A stretch of DNA of 64,000 nt from Lentzea xinjiangensis (GCF_900110955.1 NZ_FOFR01000007.1:62001-126000); one strand, 5' to 3'. Positions 1-10,820 are shown, numbered from the stretch's first letter. Notes: generated from the sequence alone by a model not told the origin. Program-made: numbers and translations.

Positions 1-16
1 CTCCCGGACCGCTGCT

Positions 17-2593
17 GTGAACGCGGCGGCGTTGCTGACGGACGGCTCGGTCGTCACCGTGCGCGAGCTCGGGGCGGAGGACGTTCCGGCACTGCTCGCC
101 CTGCACCGCGGACTGCCGGTCGAGGACCAGTACCTGCGGTTCTTCAGCACGTCGCCGCGGCAGCTGGAGGACTTCGTCGAGCGGATGGTCTCGCCGGACG
201 CCCCGCGCCACGTCGTGCTCGGCGCGTTCCGCGGCGATCGGTTGCTGGGCGCCGCGAGCTACGTGGTGGTGCGGGCGACGGACTTCGCGGAGGTCGCGCT
301 GGTCGTGTCGCACGCCGAGCAGGCGCACGGCGTCGGCACCCTGCTGCTCGAACACCTCGCGTCACTGGCGCGGAGCAGGGGCGTGCGCCGGTTCACCGCC
401 GAGGTGCTCACGATCAACGGCCGGATGCTGCGGGTGTTCACCGACCTGGGGCTGGTCACCTCGATCGTGCCCGACGGCGAGGTCATCTACGTCGAGCTCG
501 TCCTGGAGCCCGGTGACCACTACCTCGACGCGGTGGGCGAACGGGAGTCGCGTGCCGACGTCGCGAGCCTGACACACGTGCTGCGGCCCGGTTCCATCGC
601 CGTGATCGGCGCGGGCCGGTCACCGGCGTCGGTGGGCCACGGGGTGCTGCGCAACCTGGTGGAGGGCGACTTCACCGGCGACCTGTACGCGGTGAACCCC
701 CACGCGAAGTCCGTGGCCGGCGTCGACTGCTACGCCTCGGTCGGTGAGCTGCCGGAGGCGCCCGAGCTGGCGGTGTTGTGCGTGCCGGCGAAGGTCGTCC
801 CGGCTGTCGCCGAGGAGTGTGGTCGCCGGGGTGTGCGGGCGTTGGTCGTCATCTCGTCCGGTGTCGACGCGGAGGAACTGCTGAAGGCGGTTCGTGCGCA
901 TGGCATGCGTCTGGTGGGTCCGAACTGCCTGGGTGTGTCGACGAGTGCGCCGGCGGTGCGGATGAACGCCACGTTCGCGCCCGGCAGCACGCTCGCGGGT
1001 GGCGTCGGGCTGGTCACCCAGTCCGGCGGTGTCGCGATCGGTGTGCAGGAGGAGCTGCGTCGTCTCGGCCTCGGGTTGTCGAGCCTGGTGTCGACGGGGG
1101 ACAAGCTCGACATCAGCAGCAACGACCTGCTGATGTGGTGGGAGCACGACCAGGACACCCGGATCGTCGCGCTGTACCTGGAGTCGTTCGGCAACCCGCG
1201 CAAGTTCGCGCGCATCGCCCGTCGGGTCGCCGCGGCCAAGCCGGTGCTCGCCATCCGGGCGGCCACCAGTGAGGCGGGCCGGCGTGCGGCCGCCTCGCAC
1301 ACCGCCTCGACCGCGACGCCGTCGGTCACCAGGAACGCGTTGTTCCGCCAGGCGGGCGTGATCGCCGTCGACAGCGTGCCCGAGCTGACCGACGCCGTGC
1401 TGGCGCTGAGCCGCCAGCCACTTCCCGGCGGGCGGTCGGTCGCGGTGCTGAGCAACGCCGGCGGGCTCGGTGTGCTGGCCGCGGACGCCTGCGTCCGTCA
1501 GGGCCTGCACATGGCCGTGCTCGGTGAGAAGACCCGCAAGGCGTTGGAGCGGCTGGTGCCGGCGACAGCCAGCGTGCAGAACCCGGTCGACACCACCGCG
1601 GTCGTCGACGAGGAGACCTTCGCCCGCTGCCTCGACGTCATCGGCGCGGACCCGGCGGTCGACGCCGTGATCACCGTGACGGTGCCGACCGCTCTGGGCG
1701 ACCCCACCGGTGGCGTGCACGACCTCGACGGCAAACCGGTGCTGGCGGCCCGCACCGGCCAGACCGAACTGCTGCACGGCCAGGTGCCCTGCTACGCCGA
1801 GCCCGCCCGCGCCGCCGCGGCACTCGCACGGCTGGTGGAGCGCGCCGACTGGCTGGCCCGTCCCCGGGAGTTCGCCCGCCTGGGCCGGATCGACCTCGAC
1901 GCCGCACGGGCGGTCGTGGCGAAGGGGCGGGGCTGGCTGCCGCCGGACGAGGTGGTGTCGTTGCTGACCGCGTTCGGGTTGCCGGCGCTGGGCGGAACGC
2001 TCGCCACCACCGCCGAGCACGCGGTCGCGGCGCAGCAGGCCTACGACGCGCCCGTCGCGCTCAAGGCGATGGCGGACGACCTGCTGCACAAGAGCAGGGG
2101 AGGGGGCGTCGAACTCGGGGTCTCCTGCCCGGACGCCGTGGCGAGGGCCGTCCGCGGGTTCCAGGAGCGCTTCGGCGACCGGCTGCGCGGCGTGTTCGTG
2201 CAGCCGATGGCCCCCTTTGGCCGGGAACTACTGGTGGGTGTGGTCACCGACGAGAAGTTCGGACCGCTCGTGGTCACCGGCCTCGGCGGGGTGGACACCG
2301 ACGTGCTCGACGACCGCGCCGCGGCACTGGCGCCACTGTCCACAGCGGACGCCGACGACCTCCTGCACGGCTTCCGCGCCGCGGGCCACGTCCTCGCCGG
2401 CACCGACGAGGAGGCGGTCCGGCAGGTGCTGCTCCGCGTCGCCGCGCTCGCCGGCGCCCTGCCCGAGGTCGCGGAGCTCGACATCAACCCCCTGGTGCTG
2501 ACCGGAACGGGATGTCTCGTCGTGGACGCGCGAGTGCGCGTCGCACCGGCTGAGCACCCCGACCCCTTCCTGCGCCGCCTGCGGACCACCTGA
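17..2593 (+). CDS. GNAT acetyltransferase fused to ADP-forming acyl-CoA synthetase (Pat-like)
   Basis: Two-part protein of 858 residues. Residues about 1-170 form a GNAT fold (GTLLLEHLASLARSRGV acetyl-CoA loop). Residues about 185-855 form an NDP-forming acyl-CoA synthetase: CoA-binding domain (VIGAGRSPASVGHG), ligase domain, and a C-terminal ATP-grasp part (VALKAMADDLLHKSRGGG). Proteins with this build acetylate lysines of AMP-forming acyl-CoA synthetases; the N-terminal GNAT order is that of Streptomyces Pat enzymes. The segment AAASHTAS keeps the histidine that is phosphorylated in true ADP-forming synthetases, so ligase activity is not excluded. The GTG start lies 16 bases from the window edge, so an upstream start cannot be ruled out. 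It leads a plus-strand run of stress genes. Confidence 0.85.
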   Translation: MNAAALLTDGSVVTVRELGAEDVPALLALHRGLPVEDQYLRFFSTSPRQLEDFVERMVSPDAPRHVVLGAFRGDRLLGAASYVVVRATDFAEVALVVSHAEQAHGVGTLLLEHLASLARSRGVRRFTAEVLTINGRMLRVFTDLGLVTSIVPDGEVIYVELVLEPGDHYLDAVGERESRADVASLTHVLRPGSIAVIGAGRSPASVGHGVLRNLVEGDFTGDLYAVNPHAKSVAGVDCYASVGELPEAPELAVLCVPAKVVPAVAEECGRRGVRALVVISSGVDAEELLKAVRAHGMRLVGPNCLGVSTSAPAVRMNATFAPGSTLAGGVGLVTQSGGVAIGVQEELRRLGLGLSSLVSTGDKLDISSNDLLMWWEHDQDTRIVALYLESFGNPRKFARIARRVAAAKPVLAIRAATSEAGRRAAASHTASTATPSVTRNALFRQAGVIAVDSVPELTDAVLALSRQPLPGGRSVAVLSNAGGLGVLAADACVRQGLHMAVLGEKTRKALERLVPATASVQNPVDTTAVVDEETFARCLDVIGADPAVDAVITVTVPTALGDPTGGVHDLDGKPVLAARTGQTELLHGQVPCYAEPARAAAALARLVERADWLARPREFARLGRIDLDAARAVVAKGRGWLPPDEVVSLLTAFGLPALGGTLATTAEHAVAAQQAYDAPVALKAMADDLLHKSRGGGVELGVSCPDAVARAVRGFQERFGDRLRGVFVQPMAPFGRELLVGVVTDEKFGPLVVTGLGGVDTDVLDDRAAALAPLSTADADDLLHGFRAAGHVLAGTDEEAVRQVLLRVAALAGALPEVAELDINPLVLTGTGCLVVDARVRVAPAEHPDPFLRRLRTT

Positions 2594-2622
2594 CCCGAAC
2601 CGGAAGACCGAGGAGAAGAGCC

Positions 2623-3072
2623 ATGAGCAGCAAGCCGATCGTGGTGGGCATCGACGGAACGCCCGCGTCGGGCCTGGCGCTGGACTGGGCCCTCGACGAG
2701 GCCGTCGTGCGCGGTTGCCCGCTGCACGTCGTCAACGCCTGGACCTACGAGGCACTGGCCGACTGGACCGAGACGAGCGCGCAGCGGGCCCAGGCCGAGT
2801 CGGAGGCGGTGATCGAGAAGGCGCTGCAGGTGGCCGCGCAGAGGCGCGAGGAGCTGCCCGAGATCGTCCGCAGGAGCCTGAGCGGCGACGCCGCCGAGGT
2901 GCTCGAGCGGGCCTCGGAGGGCGCCGCGATGCTCGTCGTCGCCTCGCACACCGGGCATCGGATCCGCCAGATCGTCCTGGGCTCGACGAGCATGCACGTC
3001 GTGCGGCACGCGCACGCGCCGATCGTCGTCATCCCGGTGAACGACCGCGAGCTCGCGGAGAGCACGCGATGA
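2623..3072 (+). CDS. Universal stress protein, UspA family
   Basis: A 149-residue single-domain cytoplasmic USP. It starts with the family's beta strand and acidic site (IVVGIDGTPAS) and ends with VVASHTGHRIRQIVLGST followed by VVRHAHAPIVVIPV, the usual C-terminal signature. The ATP-binding pattern G-x2-G-x9-G(S/T) is only partly present (second glycine missing), so nucleotide binding is uncertain. AGGAGA lies just upstream of the ATG. The stop overlaps the start of the next CBS gene as ATGA, suggesting translational coupling. USP genes beside CBS genes and P-type ATPases are typical of hypoxia/dormancy islands in actinobacteria. Confidence 0.9.
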   Translation: MSSKPIVVGIDGTPASGLALDWALDEAVVRGCPLHVVNAWTYEALADWTETSAQRAQAESEAVIEKALQVAAQRREELPEIVRRSLSGDAAEVLERASEGAAMLVVASHTGHRIRQIVLGSTSMHVVRHAHAPIVVIPVNDRELAESTR

Positions 3073-3456
3073 AAGCCGCCGACGCGATGGTCCGCCCGCT
3101 CGTCACGGTCGGCCCGCGCGACTTCGCCCGCCACGCCGGCGGCCTCATGGACGACTTCGGCCTGACCATGCTCCCCGTCGCCGACCAGGGCGTGTTCCTG
3201 GGCGTGGTGACCAGGACGGACGTGGCGCGCGGCAAGGAGGGCGTCCAAGCGCCTCTCGTGCAGCAGGTGATGTCGCAGCCGGTGCTCGTGGCGACGCGGG
3301 ACACGCCCGCGGCGACGCTGTTCGACGCGATGACCCGCTACGAGGTGCTGTGCGTGCCCGTGCTCGACGACGGGCACATCGCCGGCGTGGTCACCAGGCT
3401 CTCGGTCCTCCGGCTGATCAGCCGGAACACCGCGCAACCCCACGTGGAGGCAGACC

Positions 3457-3476
<20 letters not shown>
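3069..3476 (+). CDS. CBS-pair domain protein
   Basis: A 135-residue protein made almost only of two CBS motifs: AADAMVRPLVTVGPRDFA to GVVTRTDVARGKEG, then VMSQPVLVATRDTPA to GVVTRLSVLRLISR. CBS pairs (Bateman modules) bind adenosyl nucleotides and act as energy sensors. The ATG overlaps the stop of the upstream USP gene (ATGA), and its 3' end overlaps the start of the ATPase gene by 20 bases, so the three are very likely one operon. No output domain is present; it may act on a partner such as the adjacent USP or ATPase (inference). Confidence 0.85.
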
Positions 3477-5982
<2,506 letters not shown>

Positions 5983-6015
5983 GGACGGATCTCGCCCGCC
6001 TCCGGCGGGGTTCGG

Positions 6016-6052
6016 CGAAAGGGGCGAAGGCAGTACGCCCTCGCCCCTTTCG
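6016..6052. terminator. Bidirectional intrinsic terminator between convergent genes
   Basis: Perfect 12-bp inverted repeat: CGAAAGGGGCGA (6016-6027) pairs with TCGCCCCTTTCG (6041-6052) across a 13-base loop. It lies between the ATPase gene and the converging USP gene, 33 bases after the ATPase stop. There is only a short T-run, as usual in high-GC actinobacteria. Confidence 0.8.
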
Positions 6053-6208
6053 GGTTTGTCGTCATCGCGGTCAGGGATTCGCCTGCTCCCGGGAGGGGTC
6101 CACCACGGGACGGCGGGGTGTTGCGGGCGGTGGCGTCCGGTTGACCGCGGTCCACCCGCTCACCCACGTCCGGTCCACCCACGTCCGGTCCACTCAGGAC
6201 CGGCTCGC

Positions 6209-6628
6209 TCACGGCAGCATCAACGGACCCGCGTGCTGCTCCGCGTCGAACGGAACCACCACGACCGGGCACAGCGCGTGGCGCAGGCAGTAGGCCGTGA
6301 CCGAGCTGAACACCACCACATCTCGCTTGTGGTGGCCGGTTCCGCCCACGACCAGGCACGGCGCGTGCTCCGACAGCTCCACGAGCACCGGGCCCGGAAC
6401 ACCGTGCGGCGTCCGCAGCTCGACCTCCACCCCGTCCGCCGCGGACCCCAGCGAGTCGAGAGCCGCCCGCAGGTCCTCTTTGTGGGCCGCCTCGAAGCCC
6501 AGCCGGCACACGCTGACCGCGAGCACCGAGGTGGTGGTGCGCCGGGCCTCGCGCACCGCCCAGGACAGTGCGGCGCGGGCCGCGGGTGACTTGTCGATTC
6601 CGACGACGATTCGTGGCTTTTCGCTCAT
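6209..6628 (-). CDS. Universal stress protein, UspA family
   Basis: A 139-residue single USP domain. The N-terminus IVVGIDKSPAARAALSWAV and C-terminus VVGGTGHHKRDVVVFSSV plus CPVVVVPF match the family; the glycine loop is partly degenerate. GGAG lies a few bases before the ATG. It is divergent from the truncated CBS-BON gene at 6789, and the shared 160-base gap contains a palindromic DevR/OsdR-like sequence. Its 3' end faces the ATPase gene across a terminator. Role: cytoplasmic stress/dormancy protein, ligand unknown. Confidence 0.88.
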   Translation of the reverse strand: MSEKPRIVVGIDKSPAARAALSWAVREARRTTTSVLAVSVCRLGFEAAHKEDLRAALDSLGSAADGVEVELRTPHGVPGPVLVELSEHAPCLVVGGTGHHKRDVVVFSSVTAYCLRHALCPVVVVPFDAEQHAGPLMLP

Positions 6629-6662
6629 GGCTCCAGCGTGCAGGCGGTGTGAGCGCGCGTTC

Positions 6663-6678
6663 AGGGTCCTTGGGTCCT
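6663..6678. promoter_or_regulatory. DevR/OsdR-like operator candidate
   Basis: AGGGTCCTTGGGTCCT is an imperfect palindrome (AGGnnCC-TT-GGnnCCT) in the divergent region between a USP gene and a CBS-BON gene. Its form resembles the dormancy-regulator boxes found before USP and CBS genes in actinobacteria. The match was made by eye and there is no regulator gene in the window. Confidence 0.4.
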
Positions 6679-6788
6679 GCTGCCACGGGCCGGAACGCCC
6701 GGCTCACCCGCGTCCTTGGCAGGTGTCCGGCCGCCACGTCGCCGACGAGGCTGGGTGGGGAACGAACCGAGGGCCGCCGGAGGGTGTC

Positions 6789-7190
6789 ATGCGTGAAGCG
6801 ACAGCAGCCTCGCCGATGACCCGTGAGGTGACCACCGCAGACGTCGGGTGCTCGTTCGAGGAACTCGTGCGGCTCGTGCTGGACTGCGGCGGCGAGCTGG
6901 TCGGCGTGCTGTCCCGCCGCGACCTGCTGAAGCTCTTCCTGCACGAGGACGACGAGCTGCGCACGACGATCCGTGACGACGTCTTCGGCCGGGTGCTGTG
7001 GGTGGACCAGGACACCGTCGAAGTGGCCGGTGGCGTGGTGACGCTGCGCGGCGCGCTGGAGCGCCGCAGCGAGGCCGAGGTCGCCGAGCACCTCGTGCGG
7101 GCTCTGCCGGGCGTGGTCGACGTCCGGAACCGGCTTGAATGCGGCTGGAACGACACCGCGGGTATCCGCCAGACCGAGATCTTTGGCTGA
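6789..7190 (+). CDS. CBS/BON protein with internally deleted CBS region
   Basis: A 133-residue protein. It begins like a first CBS motif (MTREVTTADVGCSFEELVRLV) but then jumps straight to the end of a second CBS motif (ELVGVLSRRDLLKLF), followed by a BON domain (DTVEVAGGVVTLRG to VVDVRNRLE). Full CBS-CBS-BON relatives, like the next gene, are about 205-220 residues, so roughly 75-80 residues in the middle are missing while the frame is kept. A nucleotide-binding Bateman fold is therefore unlikely; the BON domain, a phospholipid/membrane-associating fold, looks intact. The ATG at 6789 is followed by no in-frame stop. It is probably cotranscribed with the intact paralogue 9 bases downstream. 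Confidence 0.75.
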   Translation: MREATAASPMTREVTTADVGCSFEELVRLVLDCGGELVGVLSRRDLLKLFLHEDDELRTTIRDDVFGRVLWVDQDTVEVAGGVVTLRGALERRSEAEVAEHLVRALPGVVDVRNRLECGWNDTAGIRQTEIFG

Positions 7191-7199
7191 GGGAGTGAC

Positions 7200-7820
7200 A
7201 TGAGGACTCGAGACGTGATGACGACCGACGTCGTGGTCGTCGGACCGGACACCCCGGCGCGCGACGCCGCCCGGCTGCTCGCCGAACGTGGCTTCACCGC
7301 GCTGCCGGTGGTCGACGCCTCGGGCGCGCTGGTGGGCGTGGTCACCGAAGCCGAGCTGCTGCGGAACCGGTTGCCGCAGGACCCGCGGTGGCTCGTGCAC
7401 GGTGAGCCCGTCGAGGCCCGCCGGCCACCGGCGGACGCGGTGGCCCAGGTGATGACGACACCGCCGGTGGCGGTGGACCCGAACACCGACCTGGCGGAAG
7501 TCGCCGGCCTGATGCTCGAGCAAGGTGTGCGCAGCGTGCCCGTCGTGCGCGATGGCCGCCTCGCGGGCATCGTGACCCGCCGCGACATGCTCCGCTCGAT
7601 CACCCGCGCGGACGGGGTCGTCGAGGCGGAGATCCGCCACCGGCTCGGCGTGGCCGGTGGCGCGCAGCGCTGGCAGGTGGCGGTGAACGGCGGCAGGGTG
7701 TCCATTGTGGACAAGGTGGGCGACGCCACCGAACGCCACGTGGCCGAGGTCCTGGTCCGCGCGGTCGCGGGAGTGACCGACGTCCGGTTCACCGGCGAAC
7801 CGGTGCGCGCGGGGAACTGA
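7200..7820 (+). CDS. CBS-CBS-BON domain protein
   Basis: A 206-residue protein with a complete architecture: CBS1 (DVMTTDVVVVGPDTPA to GVVTEAELL), CBS2 (VMTTPPVAVDPNTDL to GIVTRRDMLRSI) and a C-terminal BON domain (WQVAVNGGRVSIVDKVG to GVTDVRF). GGGAG precedes the ATG by five bases. It follows the deleted paralogue in the same direction. Members of this family are common in actinobacterial stress islands; the ligand is presumably an adenylate (family knowledge) and the BON domain may tether it to membrane or peptidoglycan. No catalytic motif is present. Confidence 0.87.
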   Translation: MRTRDVMTTDVVVVGPDTPARDAARLLAERGFTALPVVDASGALVGVVTEAELLRNRLPQDPRWLVHGEPVEARRPPADAVAQVMTTPPVAVDPNTDLAEVAGLMLEQGVRSVPVVRDGRLAGIVTRRDMLRSITRADGVVEAEIRHRLGVAGGAQRWQVAVNGGRVSIVDKVGDATERHVAEVLVRAVAGVTDVRFTGEPVRAGN

Positions 7821-7829
7821 CGACCGAGC

Positions 7830-7863
7830 CGGTCCCCGTTGGTCCTGCGGGAGAGCGGGGCCG
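7830..7863. terminator. Possible terminator between convergent genes
   Basis: CGGTCCCCG (7830-7838) can pair with CGGGGCCG (7856-7863) with one bulged T. It sits between the stops of the CBS-BON gene and the converging GH13 gene. The stem is short and imperfect. Confidence 0.4.
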
Positions 7864-7879
7864 CGCCACCCCAGCGCCC

Positions 7880-9208
7880 CTACCCGAGCACGGCCCACCC
7901 GTGCGGTTGCAGCCGCACGGCCGCGTCGGGCCGGCCGGGACGCAGCAGCTCCGCTGTTCCGGCGTGCACCGAGGTGACCTCCGGGGCGGGCAGTTCGGTG
8001 GTGTGGTCGTCGAGGCTCAGGGCCAGCACCAGCCGGGCGTCCTCCCCGCGGACCTCGAGGCAGAGCTGCCCGTTGGCCAGGTGCAGCGTCCTGGTGCGCG
8101 CCCGGTGCAGCCACGGGTGGCGGCGGCGCAGGCCGATCAGGTGCTGGTGCAGCCGGTAGGTGTCCCAGCCGTGCGGGGCGAGCCCGTCCGGGGCCGGGGG
8201 GAACTCGGGGCGCACCGCGTCGTCGCCGCCCGCGCGGTCCTCCTTGACGCCGCGGAACGCCTGCTCGTCCCCGGCGTAGACGGCGGGGGTGCCGCCGACG
8301 GTGAACAGGACGGCGAGCGCGTGGGGGAGGTGCCGTTCGTCGTGCAGCCGGCTGGCCAGGCGGGTCACGTCGTGGTTGCCGACGAAGGTCAGCGGGGCGA
8401 ACGAGGCCAGCAGGTCGTTGTGCCGGTCCAGGGCCCAGGCCAGCTCGAACAGGTTGACGTCGTTGAGGGAGCTCCAGATCGCCTTCCACAGCTCGTACTG
8501 GGTCACCGAGTCCATGCCGGAGGCGGCCACGATCTCCGCGTAGTCGCCGTGGATCACCTCGCCGACGACGTAGGCGCCGGGGTGCGCGGCCCGGACGCGC
8601 GGCAGGACCTCCGCCCAGAACTCGGGCGGCACGGCGTAAGCGGCGTCGAGGCGCCAGCCGTCGGCGCCCCGGTCCAGCCAGTGCTCCATGACGGCGGCGA
8701 CGTGCTCGGCGACGGCCGGCTCGCCGTGGTTGAGCGCCACCAGGCCGTGGTGGCCCTCGAACGTCGCGTACTCCGGTTCGGTGCCCGGTTGCCACGCCTG
8801 CGGCCACGTGAGGTGGAACCACGACGCCGTCGGGGCGGCGGGACCTCGTCGCAGGACCTCGGCGAAAGCCGGGAACCCCCGGCCGACGTGGTTGAAGACG
8901 CCGTCGAGCAGAACCCGCAGCCCGCGCCCGTGCGCCGCGGCGACCAATGCGTCGAAGTCGCGGTCGTCGCCGAGCCGCGGGTCGACGCGGAAGTGGTCGA
9001 CGGTGTCGTAGCCGTGGGTGTGCGAGGCGAAGACCGGGCCGAGCGCCAGCCCCGAGGCGCCCAGCTCCACCGCGTAGTCCAGCCACCCCTCGATCCGGCT
9101 CAGCCGGTGCTCGGCCACCGGCGCGCCGGCATCGGCCTGCGCCGGCGCGCCGACGAACCCGAGCGGGTAGAGGTGCCACCACACGGCGTGGCGGATCCAG
9201 TCGGCCAT
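7880..9208 (-). CDS. Alpha-amylase family glycoside hydrolase (GH13)
   Basis: A 442-residue (beta/alpha)8 barrel of GH13. The four family regions are visible: LLDGVFNHVG, the nucleophile aspartate in DGWRLDAAY, the acid/base glutamate in VVGEVIHGDY and the third acid in FVGNHDVTR. No signal peptide is present (starts MADWIRHAVWWHLYPLG), so it is a cytoplasmic enzyme acting on maltodextrins, trehalose or short oligosaccharides; exact specificity is not readable. AAGGAG lies nine bases before the ATG. It is divergent from a TetR regulator, with a near-perfect palindrome immediately upstream, so repression by that regulator is likely. Confidence 0.85.
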   Translation of the reverse strand: MADWIRHAVWWHLYPLGFVGAPAQADAGAPVAEHRLSRIEGWLDYAVELGASGLALGPVFASHTHGYDTVDHFRVDPRLGDDRDFDALVAAAHGRGLRVLLDGVFNHVGRGFPAFAEVLRRGPAAPTASWFHLTWPQAWQPGTEPEYATFEGHHGLVALNHGEPAVAEHVAAVMEHWLDRGADGWRLDAAYAVPPEFWAEVLPRVRAAHPGAYVVGEVIHGDYAEIVAASGMDSVTQYELWKAIWSSLNDVNLFELAWALDRHNDLLASFAPLTFVGNHDVTRLASRLHDERHLPHALAVLFTVGGTPAVYAGDEQAFRGVKEDRAGGDDAVRPEFPPAPDGLAPHGWDTYRLHQHLIGLRRRHPWLHRARTRTLHLANGQLCLEVRGEDARLVLALSLDDHTTELPAPEVTSVHAGTAELLRPGRPDAAVRLQPHGWAVLG

Positions 9209-9220
9209 CGGGGCACGCTC

Positions 9221-9243
9221 CTTACTGAGTACGACTCACTAAG
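9221..9243. promoter_or_regulatory. TetR operator (23-bp near-perfect palindrome)
   Basis: CTTACTGAGT, then ACG, then ACTCACTAAG: the 10-base arms are inverted repeats with one mismatch. It lies in the 73-base divergent gap between the GH13 gene and the TetR gene and overlaps the position where both promoters must be. The form is classic for a TetR dimer site controlling itself and a neighbour. Confidence 0.75.
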
Positions 9244-9268
9244 ACGGAGCGTAGCTCAGCCGAGCCGG

Positions 9269-9284
9269 TAGGGTGGGATGCGTG
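9269..9284 (+). promoter_or_regulatory. -10 box of a leaderless TetR transcript
   Basis: TAGGGT (9269-9274) is followed after seven bases by GTG at 9282, so transcription would start at about the start codon. This decides the TetR start at 9282 over the in-frame GTG at 9273. No convincing -35 box is visible. Confidence 0.5.
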
Positions 9285-9914
9285 GCTCGTGTCGACCGTC
9301 GGCCTCGCCAAAGGCTCGGGGCGGAACAGCGCCGTGCGACGATCCTGGAGGCGGCCCGCGAGGCGTTCTCCCGAGCGCCGTACGACGCGGTGAGCATGGC
9401 CGTCATCGCCGAGGCGGCGGGAGCCTCCGAGGCGCTGGTGCACCGCTACTACTCGACCAAGAGCCGGCTGCACGAAGAGGTCGTGCGCACCGCGGTCGAG
9501 GCGTTGCTGCGACGCCAGGCCGAAGCCGACGACGCACTCGGTCCCGGCGCGACGCCGCGTGCGCGGGTGTCCTCCTCGATCGAGGTCTACCTCGACTTCA
9601 TCGCCGATGCAGGGGAGGGCTGGGCGGCACCGTTGCGCGACCCGCACGACGGCTCGGCCGAAGCGGCCAGGCTCCGTGCCCGGACGCGGGAACATTACGT
9701 GGAACTGCTGCGCGCCGTCCTGGGGCTCTCCGCCGGCGAGCCGACGGACCACGCGCTGCGCGGGTACCTCGGTTTCCTCGACGCCGCCTGCCTGTCCTGG
9801 TTCGGCGCGGGGTGCCCGCAGCGGCAGCGGTCCACGGTGGTCGAGGCGGCCCTCGGTGCGCTGGACGGCGCCCTGCGCGCCTCGGGACACGCCGTGGTCG
9901 CCGCACAGGTCTGA
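9282..9914 (+). CDS. TetR/AcrR family transcriptional regulator
   Basis: A 210-residue repressor. The N-terminal HTH is typical: AEQRRATILEAAREAFS, MAVIAEAAGASEALVHRYY. The C-terminal half is a helical ligand domain with no clear family match (FLDAACLSWFGAG near the end). It starts at GTG 9282, seven bases after a TAGGGT box; another GTG at 9273 is in frame. The gene is divergent from the GH13 gene, and the 23-bp palindrome between them is the likely operator. Predicted role: ligand-responsive repressor of itself and the GH13 gene (inference from context). Confidence 0.87.
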   Translation: MARVDRRPRQRLGAEQRRATILEAAREAFSRAPYDAVSMAVIAEAAGASEALVHRYYSTKSRLHEEVVRTAVEALLRRQAEADDALGPGATPRARVSSSIEVYLDFIADAGEGWAAPLRDPHDGSAEAARLRARTREHYVELLRAVLGLSAGEPTDHALRGYLGFLDAACLSWFGAGCPQRQRSTVVEAALGALDGALRASGHAVVAAQV

Positions 9915-9938
9915 CCCGGCCGCCCCCGCCGGTGCGGC

Positions 9939-10820
9939 TCACGAGCCGGCTGCCCGGTCCAGCACCCGGCCGAGGAAGCCGCGCAGGTAGCCCGCGACGA
10001 CGTCGAGGTGGCTCTCCAGCAGGAAGTGACCGCCGTCGACCAGGTGCACCTCGGCGTCCGCGGCGTCGCGGGCGAAGGCCCGCGCGCCGTCCGGGCCGAA
10101 GATCTCGTCGTTGCGGCCCCACACGGCGAGCACCGGCACGCCGCTGGTGCGCAGGAACTCGTGCAGCAGCGGGTAGAGCGGCCGGTTGTTGCGGTAGTCG
10201 CGGAACAGCGCGAGCTGGATCTCGTCGTTGCTCTCGCGGGAGACGAGGGCGAAGTCGTGCTCCCAGGTGTCCGGGCTGACCAGGCTCGGGTCGGGCACGC
10301 CGTGCACGTACTGCCAGCGGATGGCGTCGAGGTCCAGCGCCGTGCGGACGGCGGGCTCGGTGCCGGGGCCGGGGTTGGCCCCGTAGGCCCAGACGTCGGT
10401 CCAGAACGACTCGACGAAACCGTCCTCGTAGCCGTTGCCGTTCTGGGTGGCGATGGCGGAGATCCGCTCGGGGTGCGCCAGCGCGAGGCGCCAGCCGATG
10501 GGGGCGCCGTAGTCCTGCACGTAGAGGGCGTAGCGGTCCAGCCCGAGCTGGTCGAGCAACCCGGAGGTCAATCCGGCGAGGGCGTCGAAGGTGTAGGTGA
10601 ACTCCGCCGCGGGCGGGGCGGCGGAGTGGCCGAAGCCGAGGTGGTCCGGCGCGATGACGTGGTAGTCCCCGGCCAGCAGCGGGATGAGCTCGCGGAACAT
10701 GAACGAGCTGGTCGGGAAGCCGTGCAGCAGGACGATCGCGGGAGCGTCGGCGGGGCCGGCCTCGCGGTAGAAGATCTCGTGGCCGTCGACGACGGCGGTT
10801 CGGTGGCGCACCGGGCTCAT
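9939..10820 (-). CDS. Alpha/beta fold hydrolase (dehalogenase/epoxide-hydrolase-like)
   Basis: A 293-residue single-domain hydrolase. HGFPTSSFMFRELI is the oxyanion-hole region; the nucleophile elbow is YVQDYGAPIGW with aspartate rather than serine, as in haloalkane dehalogenases and epoxide hydrolases; the late acid lies in VWGRNDEIFG and the base histidine in DGGHFLLE. Reaction: attack of the aspartate on an alkyl halide or epoxide, followed by hydrolysis; substrate not readable. AAGGGG lies six to seven bases before the ATG. It is divergent from a CGNR zinc-finger regulator and shares with it a 100-base gap full of GGTTAG elements. Confidence 0.82.
   Translation of the reverse strand: MSPVRHRTAVVDGHEIFYREAGPADAPAIVLLHGFPTSSFMFRELIPLLAGDYHVIAPDHLGFGHSAAPPAAEFTYTFDALAGLTSGLLDQLGLDRYALYVQDYGAPIGWRLALAHPERISAIATQNGNGYEDGFVESFWTDVWAYGANPGPGTEPAVRTALDLDAIRWQYVHGVPDPSLVSPDTWEHDFALVSRESNDEIQLALFRDYRNNRPLYPLLHEFLRTSGVPVLAVWGRNDEIFGPDGARAFARDAADAEVHLVDGGHFLLESHLDVVAGYLRGFLGRVLDRAAGS

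Noticed and set aside
620-2089. Long open frame on the minus strand inside the Pat-like gene
   Set aside because: It is Arg/His/Gln-rich with no family motif and is the shadow of a high-GC gene on the other strand.
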